A model generated the notes under the pieces. The model made no database searches. It worked only from the letters and a program-made list of their open reading frames with translations, and was not told the DNA's origin. Below are positions 51,742 to 63,200 of a stretch of DNA of 64,000 bases, in pieces (position 1 is the stretch's first letter; every line of letters begins with the position of its first letter). Made by a program: the position numbers and the translations under genes. This DNA comes from Chrysoperla carnea (lineage: Eukaryota; Arthropoda; Insecta; Neuroptera; Chrysopidae): NCBI RefSeq assembly GCF_905475395.1, contig NC_058338.1, positions 49,449,935 to 49,513,934 on the forward strand, given 5' to 3'.

Positions 51742-51984
51742 GTATAGAGTTGAGAGTGCAAAAGTCGAGGACCACATTTTGTCAATTGATTCTTGTTCAG
51801 AAAAGCTTATAGATTAATTGACTGCAAATTATTGACTTTTGATAGTTTAAGTAGAGGGGGAGAGATATACAAAAATTGAACCTATAGAGTTTCTGGCAAC
51901 ATCCAGAATATTAATCTATAAGTTTTTCTAAACAACAATCAATTGACAAAATGCGGTCCTCGATTTTTGCACACTTAACTCTAT
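51742..51984. mobile_element. Small fold-back element
   Basis: TATAGAGTTGAGAGTGCAAA, GTCGAGGACC and TTTTGTCAATTGATTCTTGT in the left arm pair with AACAATCAATTGACAAAATG, GGTCCTCGA and TTTGCACACTTAACTCTATC in the right arm. The arms are about 80 bases with roughly 90% complementarity, around a loop of about 80 bases that includes AGTAGAGGGGGAGAGATA. Confidence 0.75.
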
Positions 51985-51991
51985 CCTGCTC

Positions 51992-53797
51992 TAATGTTAA
52001 ATATATAGGAATGACAAACACAAACCGTGAAGGGCAGCATAACAATGGCTTGCATTTAGGAACAGACCTAATATCTAGCATAATATCTTCGTTAACTATG
52101 ATATAGGCGTATAAAATTTGGTATTTGCTTTGTTGATATGTAATCGATATAATGCTTCCCTTTCAATGGTATAGTTAGTTCTAATAAAGGCTCTAATATA
52201 GTTTTATAGTAATCAAGCAAACCTATTATTATCGAATATACAAATTTAGTATAATAAAATCGATTATATACTAACATAATCTAATGTTAGTAGGTATATT
52301 ATATAATCAAATCTCTTGTTTCATTTTAAACCTTGATTTTAATTTGTTATAAATTGATATATAATATAATCTCTATTTGAATCAAAATAACGCATACAAG
52401 TATAGATTGCACATTAATTTTTAGTCTTAGAGCCCATAGTGCAGCGATAATGGACACTTCCAGTAAATTTTTCGATGTACCAAAAACATGTCGAATCGAT
52501 TGTAGAGACCAAAAAAATGATCCCTGTTATAAAATATTTACATTTAAAAGTGTTTTGCAATAAACATACTCGCTTAAAAAAAATTGCAACATTAAAACAC
52601 TTCAGAATCGTGCGCTGTGAATCATGGCGTCATCTGTTATGACAATTCATAGTATACCAAAGAGTTTATACAACTAGAGAATTCCAGGGTCCAAAACTTG
52701 CAATATGATGAATAAGAGAGAAGATCCAGTGAGTTTCCTTGTATCTTTGTCTAATCTATATGTCATTGGCTGCATATTGCTTACATTATTGCTATTTAGT
52801 AAATTGTTAAAAAAAGATTTATGGAATATTATTTAATACATTAAAAGTTATCCAAAAAGTAAAAACGTCAAAAGAAACTTTATTTACATAACAAACACGA
52901 TATAAACAGTTTATTTTTAATAAAATTAACTAAAAGTTTTAGTGAGTTGAATTATTATTTATATTTAAATTCACTTTCATCTACCAATATTTCAATTACA
53001 ACATTTCTGAAAAAACAAAATTGTGTACTTAGTATAAACTGCGGACATATTTTGGTGAATATGCAAATCTGCATATTAAACACTTTTTCATTTTTCAGAA
53101 AAATAATACAAAACTGTATATAACCAGATTCTTCACGTTCTCTATGTATATAAACTCTTTGGACTTTAACTTATTTTGATAACATTTTTCAATCTTCGAT
53201 CGATATTATTTATCATAAATTTTAACACTTTCCCAATGACTTCGCGTGTCACCTTCTTTCCTTCAGGAAAGCGTGTCATGTGTTGATACTATTTACACTT
53301 ACACACTTTTCTTCAGGGTTGGGATTAATTACTGTTAAATTTATATGGGTGCGTACCTGTCCTTGGCACGATTTTTTGTTTACTTTGGATGCCATCGTTG
53401 AACGTTGAACATTGTATTCTATTCTTGTTTAGAACAATACTGTAATTTGAGTAAGTGCATTTAGACTATGAAGTATCCCTCTGGTTATTATTTATAATCA
53501 AAATGAGAGTATTGGATAGAAATTTAGAAGTAATTAATCATTTCACAAATAAAGCAACACACAACACTCTAGTTCAATGGCTTTTATTTATCTGGTATAA
53601 TATTGAATAGCTTTTATTTATCTGGTCGATACAATCTGCATTGTGTCTCGCAACTCATTGTGAACATTCGAAGAAATTTTCCAATGATAGTATTTATTTT
53701 GGTATCACGTATAAACAACACACAACTTTCAAACCGTTGACCCAGTGATCTGAACAAATTCTAATAAACCTAGTTCGTTGGTAATTTTTATTTATAA
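51992..53797. other. AT-rich stretch without a supported gene
   Basis: Only one 61-residue AT-rich frame (52092-52277, minus) and no recognisable feature. Confidence 0.5.
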
Positions 53798-53860
53798 CTA
53801 GCTGTACCCCGCCATACTTCGCTGTGGGACATTATGGTTGCATAGAAAAAGATGAGAAGT
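53798..53860 (+). repeat. Candidate terminus of a dispersed repeat
   Basis: ACTAGCTGTACCCCGCCATA followed by CTTCGCTGTGGGAC is a relatively GC-rich motif related to that at 38822. The extent of the element downstream is unknown. Confidence 0.45.
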
Positions 53861-54755
53861 ATCTAGTAAATTTTACATTGGCCAATGGTTTGCCGTTCAA
53901 CTGTTTATAAATTCTCGCTTTTCTTTGCGTTTTCGGAAGTAAATAGTAATTGTCTAGATTCAGCTCTGCATCCAACTTATTAAGTATTTGATTATTCCGT
54001 AGTATGCATCATAAATCATTTAATGCAATTATTATTTTTTGATTTAATTATTTGATGTGAATTAGATGTCGTGTTACCTGATGGACAAGCTATAATTACT
54101 CTATGATGTTTAATTCAATTTAGTTGCATTTTATTGAACAATACTGTTACACAAAATAACGGGTCCTGGTGGATGCGATCTTTAGATGCCAGACCAAACA
54201 GTTTTGTTTTCACATAGATCAGTACATTATAGCATTATGTATTGTATAAAACTTTATTTATGAATATTTTAATTTTATTTATACACACTTTCAGTTCTCG
54301 TACAGGATTTTTTTATAGCTTTGTAAAATATTTTTTTAAATTTTTGTACGATTCTAAATTTCATATTAAATTTATAGGGATACATTTTCACAATTTTCGT
54401 GGAGATGCAGCTGTCTGAAATTTTGAAAGTAAAATGTTGTATTTAAAAATTTTCTTTTATTACTTTTATAAAATTTTCTTTTAATACTTTGATAAGTATA
54501 GAAAACGCAATTCCTATTACGAAAATATTGTTACTTTAGGTTCTCTTTCATAAAATGGCAAAAGTAATATTATATACTTAATATGTAATGCAAAGCCGGA
54601 TTTACAGTTTTAGAGGCCCTAGAGTCTCTCAAATAAGATAAACAAATTTTCATTTTTAGAGTATTTCAATTATTTATTGTAAGACAAACACAATTCTGCC
54701 AACAAACATATGAGGATATTGTAAAATACAAGAAATAAACCCAATTAAATTATAT

Positions 54756-55061
54756 AAAATAATAATAATGGGGGTTTAACCTCCGCTTTTGCGACGCATG
54801 TCTAATCACAGAGGCCACCCACATCATTATTTGTTAATCTTTATTTATTAAGTTACAAACATATTTACAATTACATTTTTGATGTGGGTGGAGTCGGTTA
54901 CTTCGTTCTTATCCAAGCGACGACAATGTGATCAATTCTGCACTACCATTAATTATAAATTGTTCACACTGCCGCTGCCTGGATTCGAACCCGCAACCTA
55001 AGTCTAAATAGTCAAACGTTCTAAAACTAGCGCCTTAAACCGCTCGGCCATTTAGTCTCTT
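54756..55061 (-). mobile_element. Full-length tRNA-derived SINE (SINE-2) with perfect target-site duplication
   Basis: On the minus strand the head carries a box A-like TGGCCGAGCGGTTTAAGGCG (55050 down to 55031) and a perfect box B GGTTCGAATCC (54991 down to 54981), arranged as in a serine/leucine-type tRNA with a long variable region. The body runs through the complement of GATGTGGGTGGAGTCGGTTA and ends in an ATT-rich tail. The insertion is bounded by perfect 14-bp direct repeats CAATTAAATTATAT (54742-54755 and 55062-55075). A second truncated copy of its 3' end is at 38715. The intact polymerase III promoter boxes and duplication suggest a comparatively young insertion. Confidence 0.93.
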
Positions 55062-55075
55062 CAATTAAATTATAT

Positions 55076-58000
55076 TGTTAGACTAATGGAATTTTTCTTG
55101 CTTTTTCGTCGAAAAATCATTCAGATTTCGGTAAAATCCAGCTCCTGAAGTAAATCACTTTCAATGCTCAGTATGGATAACTTTGATAAGCTTTTGTGGA
55201 GGCCCTGGGGCTTCAGCCCCTGTTGCCCTCGCTTAAATCTGGCCCTTATGTAATACATATACTAATTTAATAAGTCATGTATGGATGCCCACCATCTTCA
55301 CTAACCGAAAAATAAATTTATTTCAATTTTAAAATTGATTCACATTAAAAAAAAATTCTTAGAAAAATGCAAAACTTTCCTTGAAAATCGTAGCGATATG
55401 CTATCGACTTTTGATTTGTTTTTAAATTTTCTAGTTTTTTATGTTTTTATGGTTCTAAAACAACAAGTTTTCAACAAGTAGCATTCGATGAAAATCTTAG
55501 GATATAGTCTAGTCTATCTATTTTAAGCACAATGTTAAATTTTCAAGAAAGAAGATAAAGGGAAGAAAAATCGAGATACAGCAAACCAATACATGTAAAA
55601 TGTCGGAAATTTTCCGTTGAATCAATGCACTATTTTCTTAAACTTTTAAAGTACGAGATCACATTCAAAATGACTACCAAAGTTGGTCGAAAACAGCTTT
55701 TTAGGTTTTTTAAAAATTAAAAAAATAATTAATATTGTTTAAAGAAAAACGGCTTTTTGTCGATAAAAGCGATTTTTGCCCAAACTGTTCAATATTTTTC
55801 CAATTTGCTAAACGCTCTTCTTGGGCAACTTTTCACTAACGGTCGATTAAAAATATATAGAGATACAAGCGTTTCAAAAAAAATGCAATCTTTAACAGTT
55901 TTTTTTTTTTTCATAAATTTTTATTTGATAATTTTTTGAAATCTTACTGGGCTAGATCGATCCGAAATAAAAAGTTACACATTCTTGGTAAGAAACTTTT
56001 TTTGATACAAAGCGTATTTAAAAAAAAATAAAAATAAAAAAAAACTGTAATCCCACACATTTTAAAAGTGTAAAAAAAAGTGCATTGAATTGTCGGAAAA
56101 TTTCCGACTTTCTACTTTGGCTCGAAAAATGTAGAATGACTAGTCTGCAGTTTCCAAATTTGCTTTCTATGGTGTTATGTATAGGCTCTACGTTTAACAA
56201 ATACTCGTCTATCAGGTTGAAAACAATAACTTCCTATTAGAAAACTAATATACCATATTATCATCTTAAATAAGAACATATTAGAGATACGTAGAATAGC
56301 GTAATGTAACCAACATTATCAAATCAGTTATATAATTTAATTATGATTATATTACGACTGCAAACTACACCAATATGTCATATCAGCATGATAAATGGAG
56401 TTATATTATTGTTATGTGTTTTTCAGAGGAATTAATTAAATGATAATTCATACATACAAAACTAATGCATAACATAGAGATACGTAGGGAACAGAGAGTT
56501 GCAATAGGCTTTGGAGAAAAGTTTTTAATGAGTACCATAGACCGCTTAAACTAACTATAAAAAGCAATTTCATGGACTTCAGAGGAAAAAAAAAAGAAGA
56601 TTTCGGCTTCTAGTTTAAGAACCTACTAACGCGCAGTCACAGAAGTGCTGGAGTTGCGATAATTAACGCTATACATGGTGTTCTGTTATTGGCTGCAGAA
56701 ATCCATTTACTTTGCTTGCCAAAATAAGCTCATCAAGAGCAACAAAAAAACTATTTTCCAAATTTTGATCTGAGGCTTATTTTAGGAGATATGGGTATGG
56801 CAAAAATTGATAAATTTATTCATTCACTGACTATCATTCGATACCCAGTAGCCAAGGATAATCAGTAGACCTTAAAAGGTTTCATTTAATATAATTGAAC
56901 TACGGAAGGGATTTTTAAAAAGGTATAAAATGATTTAATTGGATTTGATCAAATTATCCCAATTTTTTTGTATAGTTTTATTATACAAAATGAACTTCAC
57001 ACATTTTGCAATATCAAATACATCTTGCTCCTGGTATATGAAGGTGGAGCTTGATTTATTTCTATTTTCAGAATAATATAATAATAATAAAAAAATTGGA
57101 TATTTTGATAAATAAGTAACGAAAAGAAATTTAACCAATTAATTTAATTTATAGTTTTTAAGTATCTTCCATATTTTTAAGTGACACTTGCTGCGGACTA
57201 CTAACTAACATTATATATCTATGATCATCATTTTGAACCATAAATTAAATAATTTTGTAAAACTTTTAAAATAGTAAATGTCAAACAAATCATGGCCAAC
57301 TTTTCTGATATACTCAATGAATTATGACTATTTTACATTTAACAAAATTAAAAACTGTGTATATCAACTTTTAAGCCAAGTGAAGCAGGCGGGTATCAAT
57401 TTAGTTAAGTTTATAAAATAAGTATATAAATTATAATGACGAAAAGAACAAACGAAATATATAAAATGTAATAATGAACGAAATGGAAAATATTTTTTAT
57501 TAACGGAAATAAAAATAATAAAATTTAAAGTAAAAAATCCGATTGAATGAAATATGCCTTGAAGCGATTGATATGACTCTCATTGTTTGGGATAATATGC
57601 AGAGGATTTCAATACTTCATTAATCCTTTTTGAAATTAGAAATGTAAAAATTTTTGTATGAGCTCATCATAGTTTGAGGAAAATGTTTACTGTATCACTT
57701 TTTTATGAAAATTCATTCTTTAATGGGGTCAAATAGGGGATGAAAGTATGTATAAAACTCCGGCATTTTGGTGGTGAAAAAGGGATGATGGTTTGTATGA
57801 AAATTCGCTTTGAATTAACTACTTAACCGATTTTAAAAATTATTTCACCCAGAGAAAGTTACATTATCAGCGAGTATCATAATCTAAATTTTATTTTCAA
57901 AAAAATTAAATTCATAAAATTATGAATAAAAGGGAAGATACGTGAGGGTTACAAAGCGGTTATCTTAGTTTTTAAAGTTGAAATTGTTCAGGGAAGCGAG

Positions 58001-58213
58001 CGAGTACATTTTAGTTTTGTACATAAATGTTTCTAATACATTGTTTATAGATGCATAAGCTGTTAATCAAAAAAAGAGAAAACATAAGTCTTTGTAGTAT
58101 TAGAATCACCCATTCCCAAACATTAATCTACTTCCCAAGTTTGCTGAATAATATTCCCATAATTTGTTATTTAAATAATAAAAAACTAATAAAAAAATAT
58201 TTTTTGGTTTCAG
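55076..58213. other. AT-rich stretch upstream of the receptor exon
   Basis: Open frames of 60-69 residues are unrecognised. If the acceptor at 58213 is used, at least part of this stretch is an intron between an unseen 5' non-coding exon and the receptor's first coding exon. Confidence 0.45.
58212..58213 (+). promoter_or_regulatory. Probable 3' splice site before the receptor leader
   Basis: A pyrimidine-rich TTTTTTGGTTTCAG ends at 58213. It lies 204 bases upstream of the receptor start codon and would join an upstream non-coding exon. The score is by eye, and transcription could instead start nearby. Confidence 0.45.
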
Positions 58214-58256
58214 AGCCTAAAGAAGAATCAACGACAGTCAAAACAACTTGCAATTC

Positions 58257-58316
58257 ATGAAAGAAAAACTACGGACTAACAATGAATACGAAATCAACTA
58301 TCATAATACAAGATAA
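58257..58316 (+). other. Upstream ORF 1 in the receptor leader (19 codons)
   Basis: ATG at 58257 followed by 18 sense codons and TAA at 58314-58316, ending about 100 bases upstream of the receptor start. The ATG context (TTCATGA) is weak. Confidence 0.5.
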
Positions 58317-58404
58317 AATTTTTAAAATACATATGCATTGCATTAAATGGAAGCATTTACGTCGTAAACTAAATTCAAAAATAATTGTATTGCAAAGATA
58401 TTAA
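58282..58404 (+). other. Upstream ORF 2 in the receptor leader (40 codons)
   Basis: ATG at 58282 in a different frame from upstream ORF 1 and overlapping it by 35 bases. It has 40 sense codons and stops at 58402-58404, only 13 bases before the receptor ATG. The context AACAATGA has A at -3, so ribosomes would be expected to use it. Confidence 0.5.
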
Positions 58405-58417
58405 GAATTCTCAGAAA

Positions 58418-59290
58418 ATGTTTACAATAAACGAAACTGTATCGTCAACAATGACACTATTAGCCACAACAACGGCTCAATTGTCATTGTTAGCAATTTC
58501 TAGTACAACTTCCACAACATTCGAACCGACAAATGGATCAACGGAAATTCCTACAACGGACAGTCCAACAACACTTCATATATCACCGGCCATTTATCCA
58601 ACGGAACGAAAGTATCCAAATCCATGCGTTAAAGATTATGATCCAAATAAAGAACTTTTTAAATTCTACTGCTATGGTGTGATACTGAATGTTATTGGAA
58701 TTTTAGGGATATTAGGAAATATCATTTCAATGATAATCCTTTCACGACCACAAATGCGATCCAGTATTAATTATCTACTAATTTGTTTAGCCCTATGTGA
58801 TACCGTTTTAATTTTAGCCAGTATATTATTGTTTGGTTTATCCTCCATTTATCCATATACTGGATGGATGTTTACGTATTATTTTTATGTCTGGCCACAT
58901 TTGTCCTTATTAGTATATCCGTTAACTGGAATGGCACAAACAGTATCAGTGTATTTAACATTAACAGTGACATTAGAACGTTTTGTAGCAGTGTGTCATC
59001 CATTACGGGCCCGATCACTTTGTACACTGGGTCGAGCACGTTTATATGTGATAGTGATTATAATATTTTCTGTGCTATATAATTTTCCAAAATTTTTTGA
59101 ACCGTCAATGGGAGAAGCAAAGTTTGTTGTGAATGTAAAGTTGAATGTGACTGTGTATTGTGTTGGTGCGTCAAATTTACGTTTGGATGAGAACTATATT
59201 AAAATTTACACACATTGGTTATATTTAGTGTTTTTGTATTTTATACCGTTCAGTAGTTTAGCTGTATTAAATGCAGCTATTTATCGGCAG
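58418..59290 (+). CDS. FMRFaR: FMRFamide receptor (GPCR), first coding exon, 3' partial
   Basis: The exon encodes the first 291 residues of a class A (rhodopsin-like) neuropeptide G-protein-coupled receptor, a plasma-membrane receptor expected to bind FMRFamide-type peptides and signal through G proteins. Residues 1-75 are an extracellular Ser/Thr-rich tail with NxS/T sites at 5 and 39. Helix 1 is about 84-108 with GILGN (Asn101), helix 2 about 120-141 with LALCD (Asp128), helix 3 about 160-190 ending ERFVAVCHPL (ERF in place of DRY), helix 4 about 206-227, a loop with an NVT site (243) and Cys248, and helix 5 about 265-289 containing Pro277. Motifs LSRPQMRSSINYLL and TLTVTLERFVAVCHPLRAR are characteristic of insect FMRFamide receptors. 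The start is the ATG at 58418 (AAAATG, A at -3); an in-frame TAA lies upstream at 58382. The exon ends after IYRQ at a GT donor, at codon phase 0. Helices 6 and 7 and the tail lie beyond the window. A related orphan peptide receptor is the main alternative. Confidence 0.88.
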
Positions 59291-59296
59291 GTAAAT
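59291..59296 (+). promoter_or_regulatory. 5' splice site ending the receptor exon
   Basis: CAG|GTAAAT matches the donor consensus and coincides with the point where receptor similarity ends; without splicing the frame adds ten residues and meets a stop at 59321. The intron extends past base 64000 with no recognised next exon. Confidence 0.8.
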
Positions 59297-59367
59297 TTTT
59301 TTTATTCTTATTATTATGTATAACTCTAATAGTACAATGAAACTAAACTTAAAAGAAGAAAGAAGAA

Positions 59368-59857
59368 GTGAAAACAAACAATTGACTGAGTTAATTTTGT
59401 TGCACACAAACATCACTGATATTCCCATATAATACATAGTATACAATTTGCGCTCTCACGGGTAAACAGTGAAGTTGACGAAAAAATGTTTCAAACAAAA
59501 GTTGTTCAATTTTTTATAAGAAACATTTTTAAAACTTTTGTTCTATGTCTAACGGTTTACAAGATGGGTCCTACGGACAAGATCCAATTAACCTATGTTG
59601 CTCATTTACGAACTCGACCTCATTTTTTACGTCCTAAGCACGTTATAAAAATTTCAACTTGATGTCTCTTTTCGTCTTTGAGTTATCGTGATGACAGACT
59701 TACAGACAGACGACAGACAGTCAGACAACCGGAAATGGACTAATTAGGTGATTTTATGAGCACCTATATCAAAATTTTGTTTGTAGCATCAATATTTTTA
59801 AGCGTTACAAGCTTGGGAGTAAACTATATATTACATAATATATACATGGTATAAAAA
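59368..59857 (+). repeat. Dispersed repeat A, copy 6, inside the receptor intron
   Basis: It starts GTGAAAACAAACAATTGACT, lacks the ATACCATGTATAG segment and neighbouring bases, and continues through GGGTAAACAGTGAAGTTGAC, TAACGGTTTACAAGATGGGT and CAACCGGAAATGGACTAATT to TATACATGGTATAAAAA. It lies 78 bases after the splice donor, in the same orientation as the gene. Confidence 0.92.
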
Positions 59858-60171
59858 TTAATGCATCTTTGAAATTTTCTACAGTTGTTTATTAGGATTT
59901 TAAAAACTTCGTACCAAAAAGTTGATCTCACAGGGGCGGGACTAACCCCCTTTTTTGGGGTTTATATAGTTGGAGGGTTATAATCAGTTAATTACAAATT
60001 TAAAAAAAAAAAAAAAAACTATGCTCAAAAGTTGAACTAACAATTCTAGCTGATTTAATTGTGCACCTTTTTTGTTTTTTTCGACTTTTTAGCTTCAAAA
60101 TGGACCGAGATATGCCTATTTTAAAATGGAATTTTTTTTGCTCATTCAATCCAATGAAAAATGATCGTTCT

Positions 60172-60282
60172 TGTAAATCATTTGAGATAGGACAAAAGTT
60201 TAAAAGTAAAAGTTATTTCTCATAAAAAAATTAACAACTTTGAATCAGTCTTTCGTAAGCATCACTGTTTACCCAGGGCGCA
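60172..60282 (-). repeat. Dispersed repeat A, copy 7 (reverse fragment)
   Basis: In reverse orientation, GCGCCCTGGGTAAACAGTGA, TGCTTACGAAAG, and ACTTTTGTCCTATCTC follow the family's central part; the remainder is absent or diverged. Confidence 0.75.
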
Positions 60283-63200
60283 ACTTTGGTGATCTCTTTC
60301 TCTAAAACCATTAAAGATAGAGAGTTATAAATTTTCAGATAACTTCAACTAGTGGTTTTGTGAAACATTTTTAAAAAAACAAAAAAAATTCAGAATATAC
60401 CTTAAAAATTTTTGAAATTTTTAAAGTATATTCTTGCAATTTTCGTACATATTAGACCCTAAATACATTTTATAATCCTCAAGAATTTTGGATAAACATA
60501 TTATCTAGTTCTATTGAACTATTCAATATTCTTTACTAAAAGCGCTATCATTAATCACAGAATTGATTTATATTTAATGCTTCATTAAATGCATAAAAGA
60601 AAATGGAAAACATTTTTCTAATTACTTTGCAATTTTATTATTTATCTAAAATCAATGTAATCAAGAAAAAAAACCTCCATCAGTTCTTCATTAAATGTGA
60701 TTAAAGTAAAAATATTTTTATACTTATTTTATATTATTAATATTCAAAAAGTTTTAAGTTTATCGTACATTTTTTTATACTTCCGTATTATCTATCTACT
60801 GAATTATATTTTACATACCGGAATTTTTTCTTCTATTCCGGTAAATAACATTATCATTGATGTTTTCAGATGTAAAATTTGTAAAAACAACAAAAATTTT
60901 ATTTTTACAAGAAAATTAAATTTAATCAATTTTAGGTGAATCATTTTATTTATAACTAGTCAATATAATATACTGGCTATATGCGATAATCAAGGGGATC
61001 TAAGAGTCCGCCAAAACATCATGCTATCTAGAACTTGTGTCTGGAAAGAAGTCCCCGATTAGCTACAAATACGCGAACCTTTGTAAGTCGCACATTGAGA
61101 TATTTCCCGCCTTTTTGTTTAAACCTACAGTGTTAGATAAATAAAATTTTCCGTATTTTAATCTGGCTTATAATTTACAATAAAAATATTACAAAATGTC
61201 TAAAAAATAATCACCTTACATCTAGCAAAGTAATTGACTTTGAGAACAACTTAAATTATCTGGGCTCCTAAATTTTCATAAAAAGCAAAATCATGTCTTG
61301 CCCGTTTAGCATTTACCATAGTTCTTAACGTTAAAAGAGAAAAATGTCTTACCAAATATTGACCAAAATGGAGTCAATAGAGACTTTTCTTTTGCTGAGG
61401 AAAAGACTATGAAATTTTTATCAAATAATGACCCATAAACAATCTAATTTTGATCAGAATAACTTCTAGAGGGGACTAAAGATATTTTTCAAAGCAGAAA
61501 TTTTTGTCGCAAACTATTGTTTAAAGATTTTTCAGTAAGTCTGTAAATGTATATTCAGTAATACCTCGACTTATCCGAATTCAAAGTTACGCGATTGCTA
61601 GATCTGTCCGTTTTATATCTCATTTTATCAAGAGCTATCGATGTATTATTACTATACAATGAAATTAATATGCTATGTTTTACCTTATTTTAAAAAGTTA
61701 ATATGAAATTTATGTTTTCTTCATGCAAAATATAAAATTATTTATCTAATAATCTCAAAGTTAATGATTTTTATTGTTGAACAGAAACGACCATAGTCAG
61801 AGTATAGAAAGTTTAAAAGAGAAGACAGACTTTATTACGAGAATACACTTTATTTTTTACGAGAATATCTACGCATTGTACATTCGAGTTAAAAGTAGCG
61901 CACTAGTTGACTATGTATGTATAGTATAGTTATGCACGCTATTATAAGTAATAGGCCAAAACATTTTTACGATTTTGTACGGAGACAACAACCTTATTTT
62001 GATTTAAAGGTCAAATCACAATACTATTATACTACATGTATAGAATGGTGGTGTAGTAGCTGAGTTACAAACTGTTACAAACTTGCACGAAACCCTGCAT
62101 TTTATTCTGCAAAACGATTTTATAAATAATAGGCACTTTTTAATAAATTGAGCCCTGATCATGAGCTAAGAGTCCCAAAATAACACATTTCACCATTTAT
62201 ATATGAGTTCCCTCCTTAGAATACTATTCGCGGTTCCCATTGAGGTGTCACTTCTGAAGGACCACCCAAAGGTTTCTCATTTGCAAAAGCGTTTTACGTT
62301 AGAATGAAATACGAGATCAGTTGCTTGACTACACTAGAAGTCAGAGACTATATTTTACCGATATATTCTCTGCTAGAAGTTAAAACCACAAAACACAAAC
62401 ACTCAAGAATATTTTACCGAAAATTTAAAATAAAATCTGTTACAATTAAAGCACAAATAAAATTTGAATATGACACCACAAAACTTCTATCTAATAAATT
62501 TAGTATTCCTAGTGCGCAACGAATATATGAATATCTCCATCACAAAGTTAGAGAAATTATCATATTATCTCATTTTCTTTACCGTTTGAAAATTGAGTTA
62601 ACACTCAAAGTGTGTAATAATTTTATTCAAACGAGTTAAATTTTAACTCATGAATGTAATAATAGTTAAATTGTATGTTATCTTATTTATTGTAATAGCT
62701 GTTTTATTGGATCATAATATCAGTCCCAAAACTATATGGATAATGAAATTTACTTAGGTAACTTTATCGTATGATATACATGCAACCACTATTCTAGAAA
62801 AGATCAACTAAGTAATTTATTACCGCTAACATTTCACATCATAAGCTATCACACCCATCGTCAAAAATTCACAAATTTCCTTTGCCATATTTTAATCAAT
62901 CAACCTTAATAATTCGCTATGCAAGTCCTTCATCATAATATGACTTGTATGCAAATTTTTGGTATCAAATAGCATTTTTTTCACTTTTAATTTAGGTATA
63001 ACCATCTGGATCAATCATTTCCAAACTGATATTTTTCGACCCCTGAAAATCGATACCAAAGCGAAAGTGGTCTACGGTATCAAAATTAAGAAAAAGGGGA
63101 TCCAGGAGAATAGAAAGTCACTACCTAATTTGGGGATCTCGTACCTAGTAAAGAAAAATTTGCACCGATTACGAGAGTAGGTAAAAAATGAAAAAAGTAA

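Noticed and set aside
54970..55061. A functional tRNA gene on the minus strand (good box A and box B).
   Set aside because: The tRNA-like part is the head of a longer unit bounded by a 14-bp duplication and followed by a SINE body and tail; it is a SINE.
58385..58417. An earlier in-frame TTG start for the receptor, eleven codons upstream.
   Set aside because: TTG is not an expected initiator for a nuclear eukaryotic gene, and a well-placed ATG follows at 58418.
61224..61271. The phrase FENNLNYLGS, resembling a reverse-transcriptase 'YLG' motif.
   Set aside because: A stop follows immediately and no other reverse-transcriptase motif is nearby in any frame.
62304..62639. A 111-residue open frame downstream of the receptor exon, possibly a next exon.
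   Set aside because: It lacks transmembrane segments and any helix 6-7 motif, and has no match to the receptor's expected third loop.
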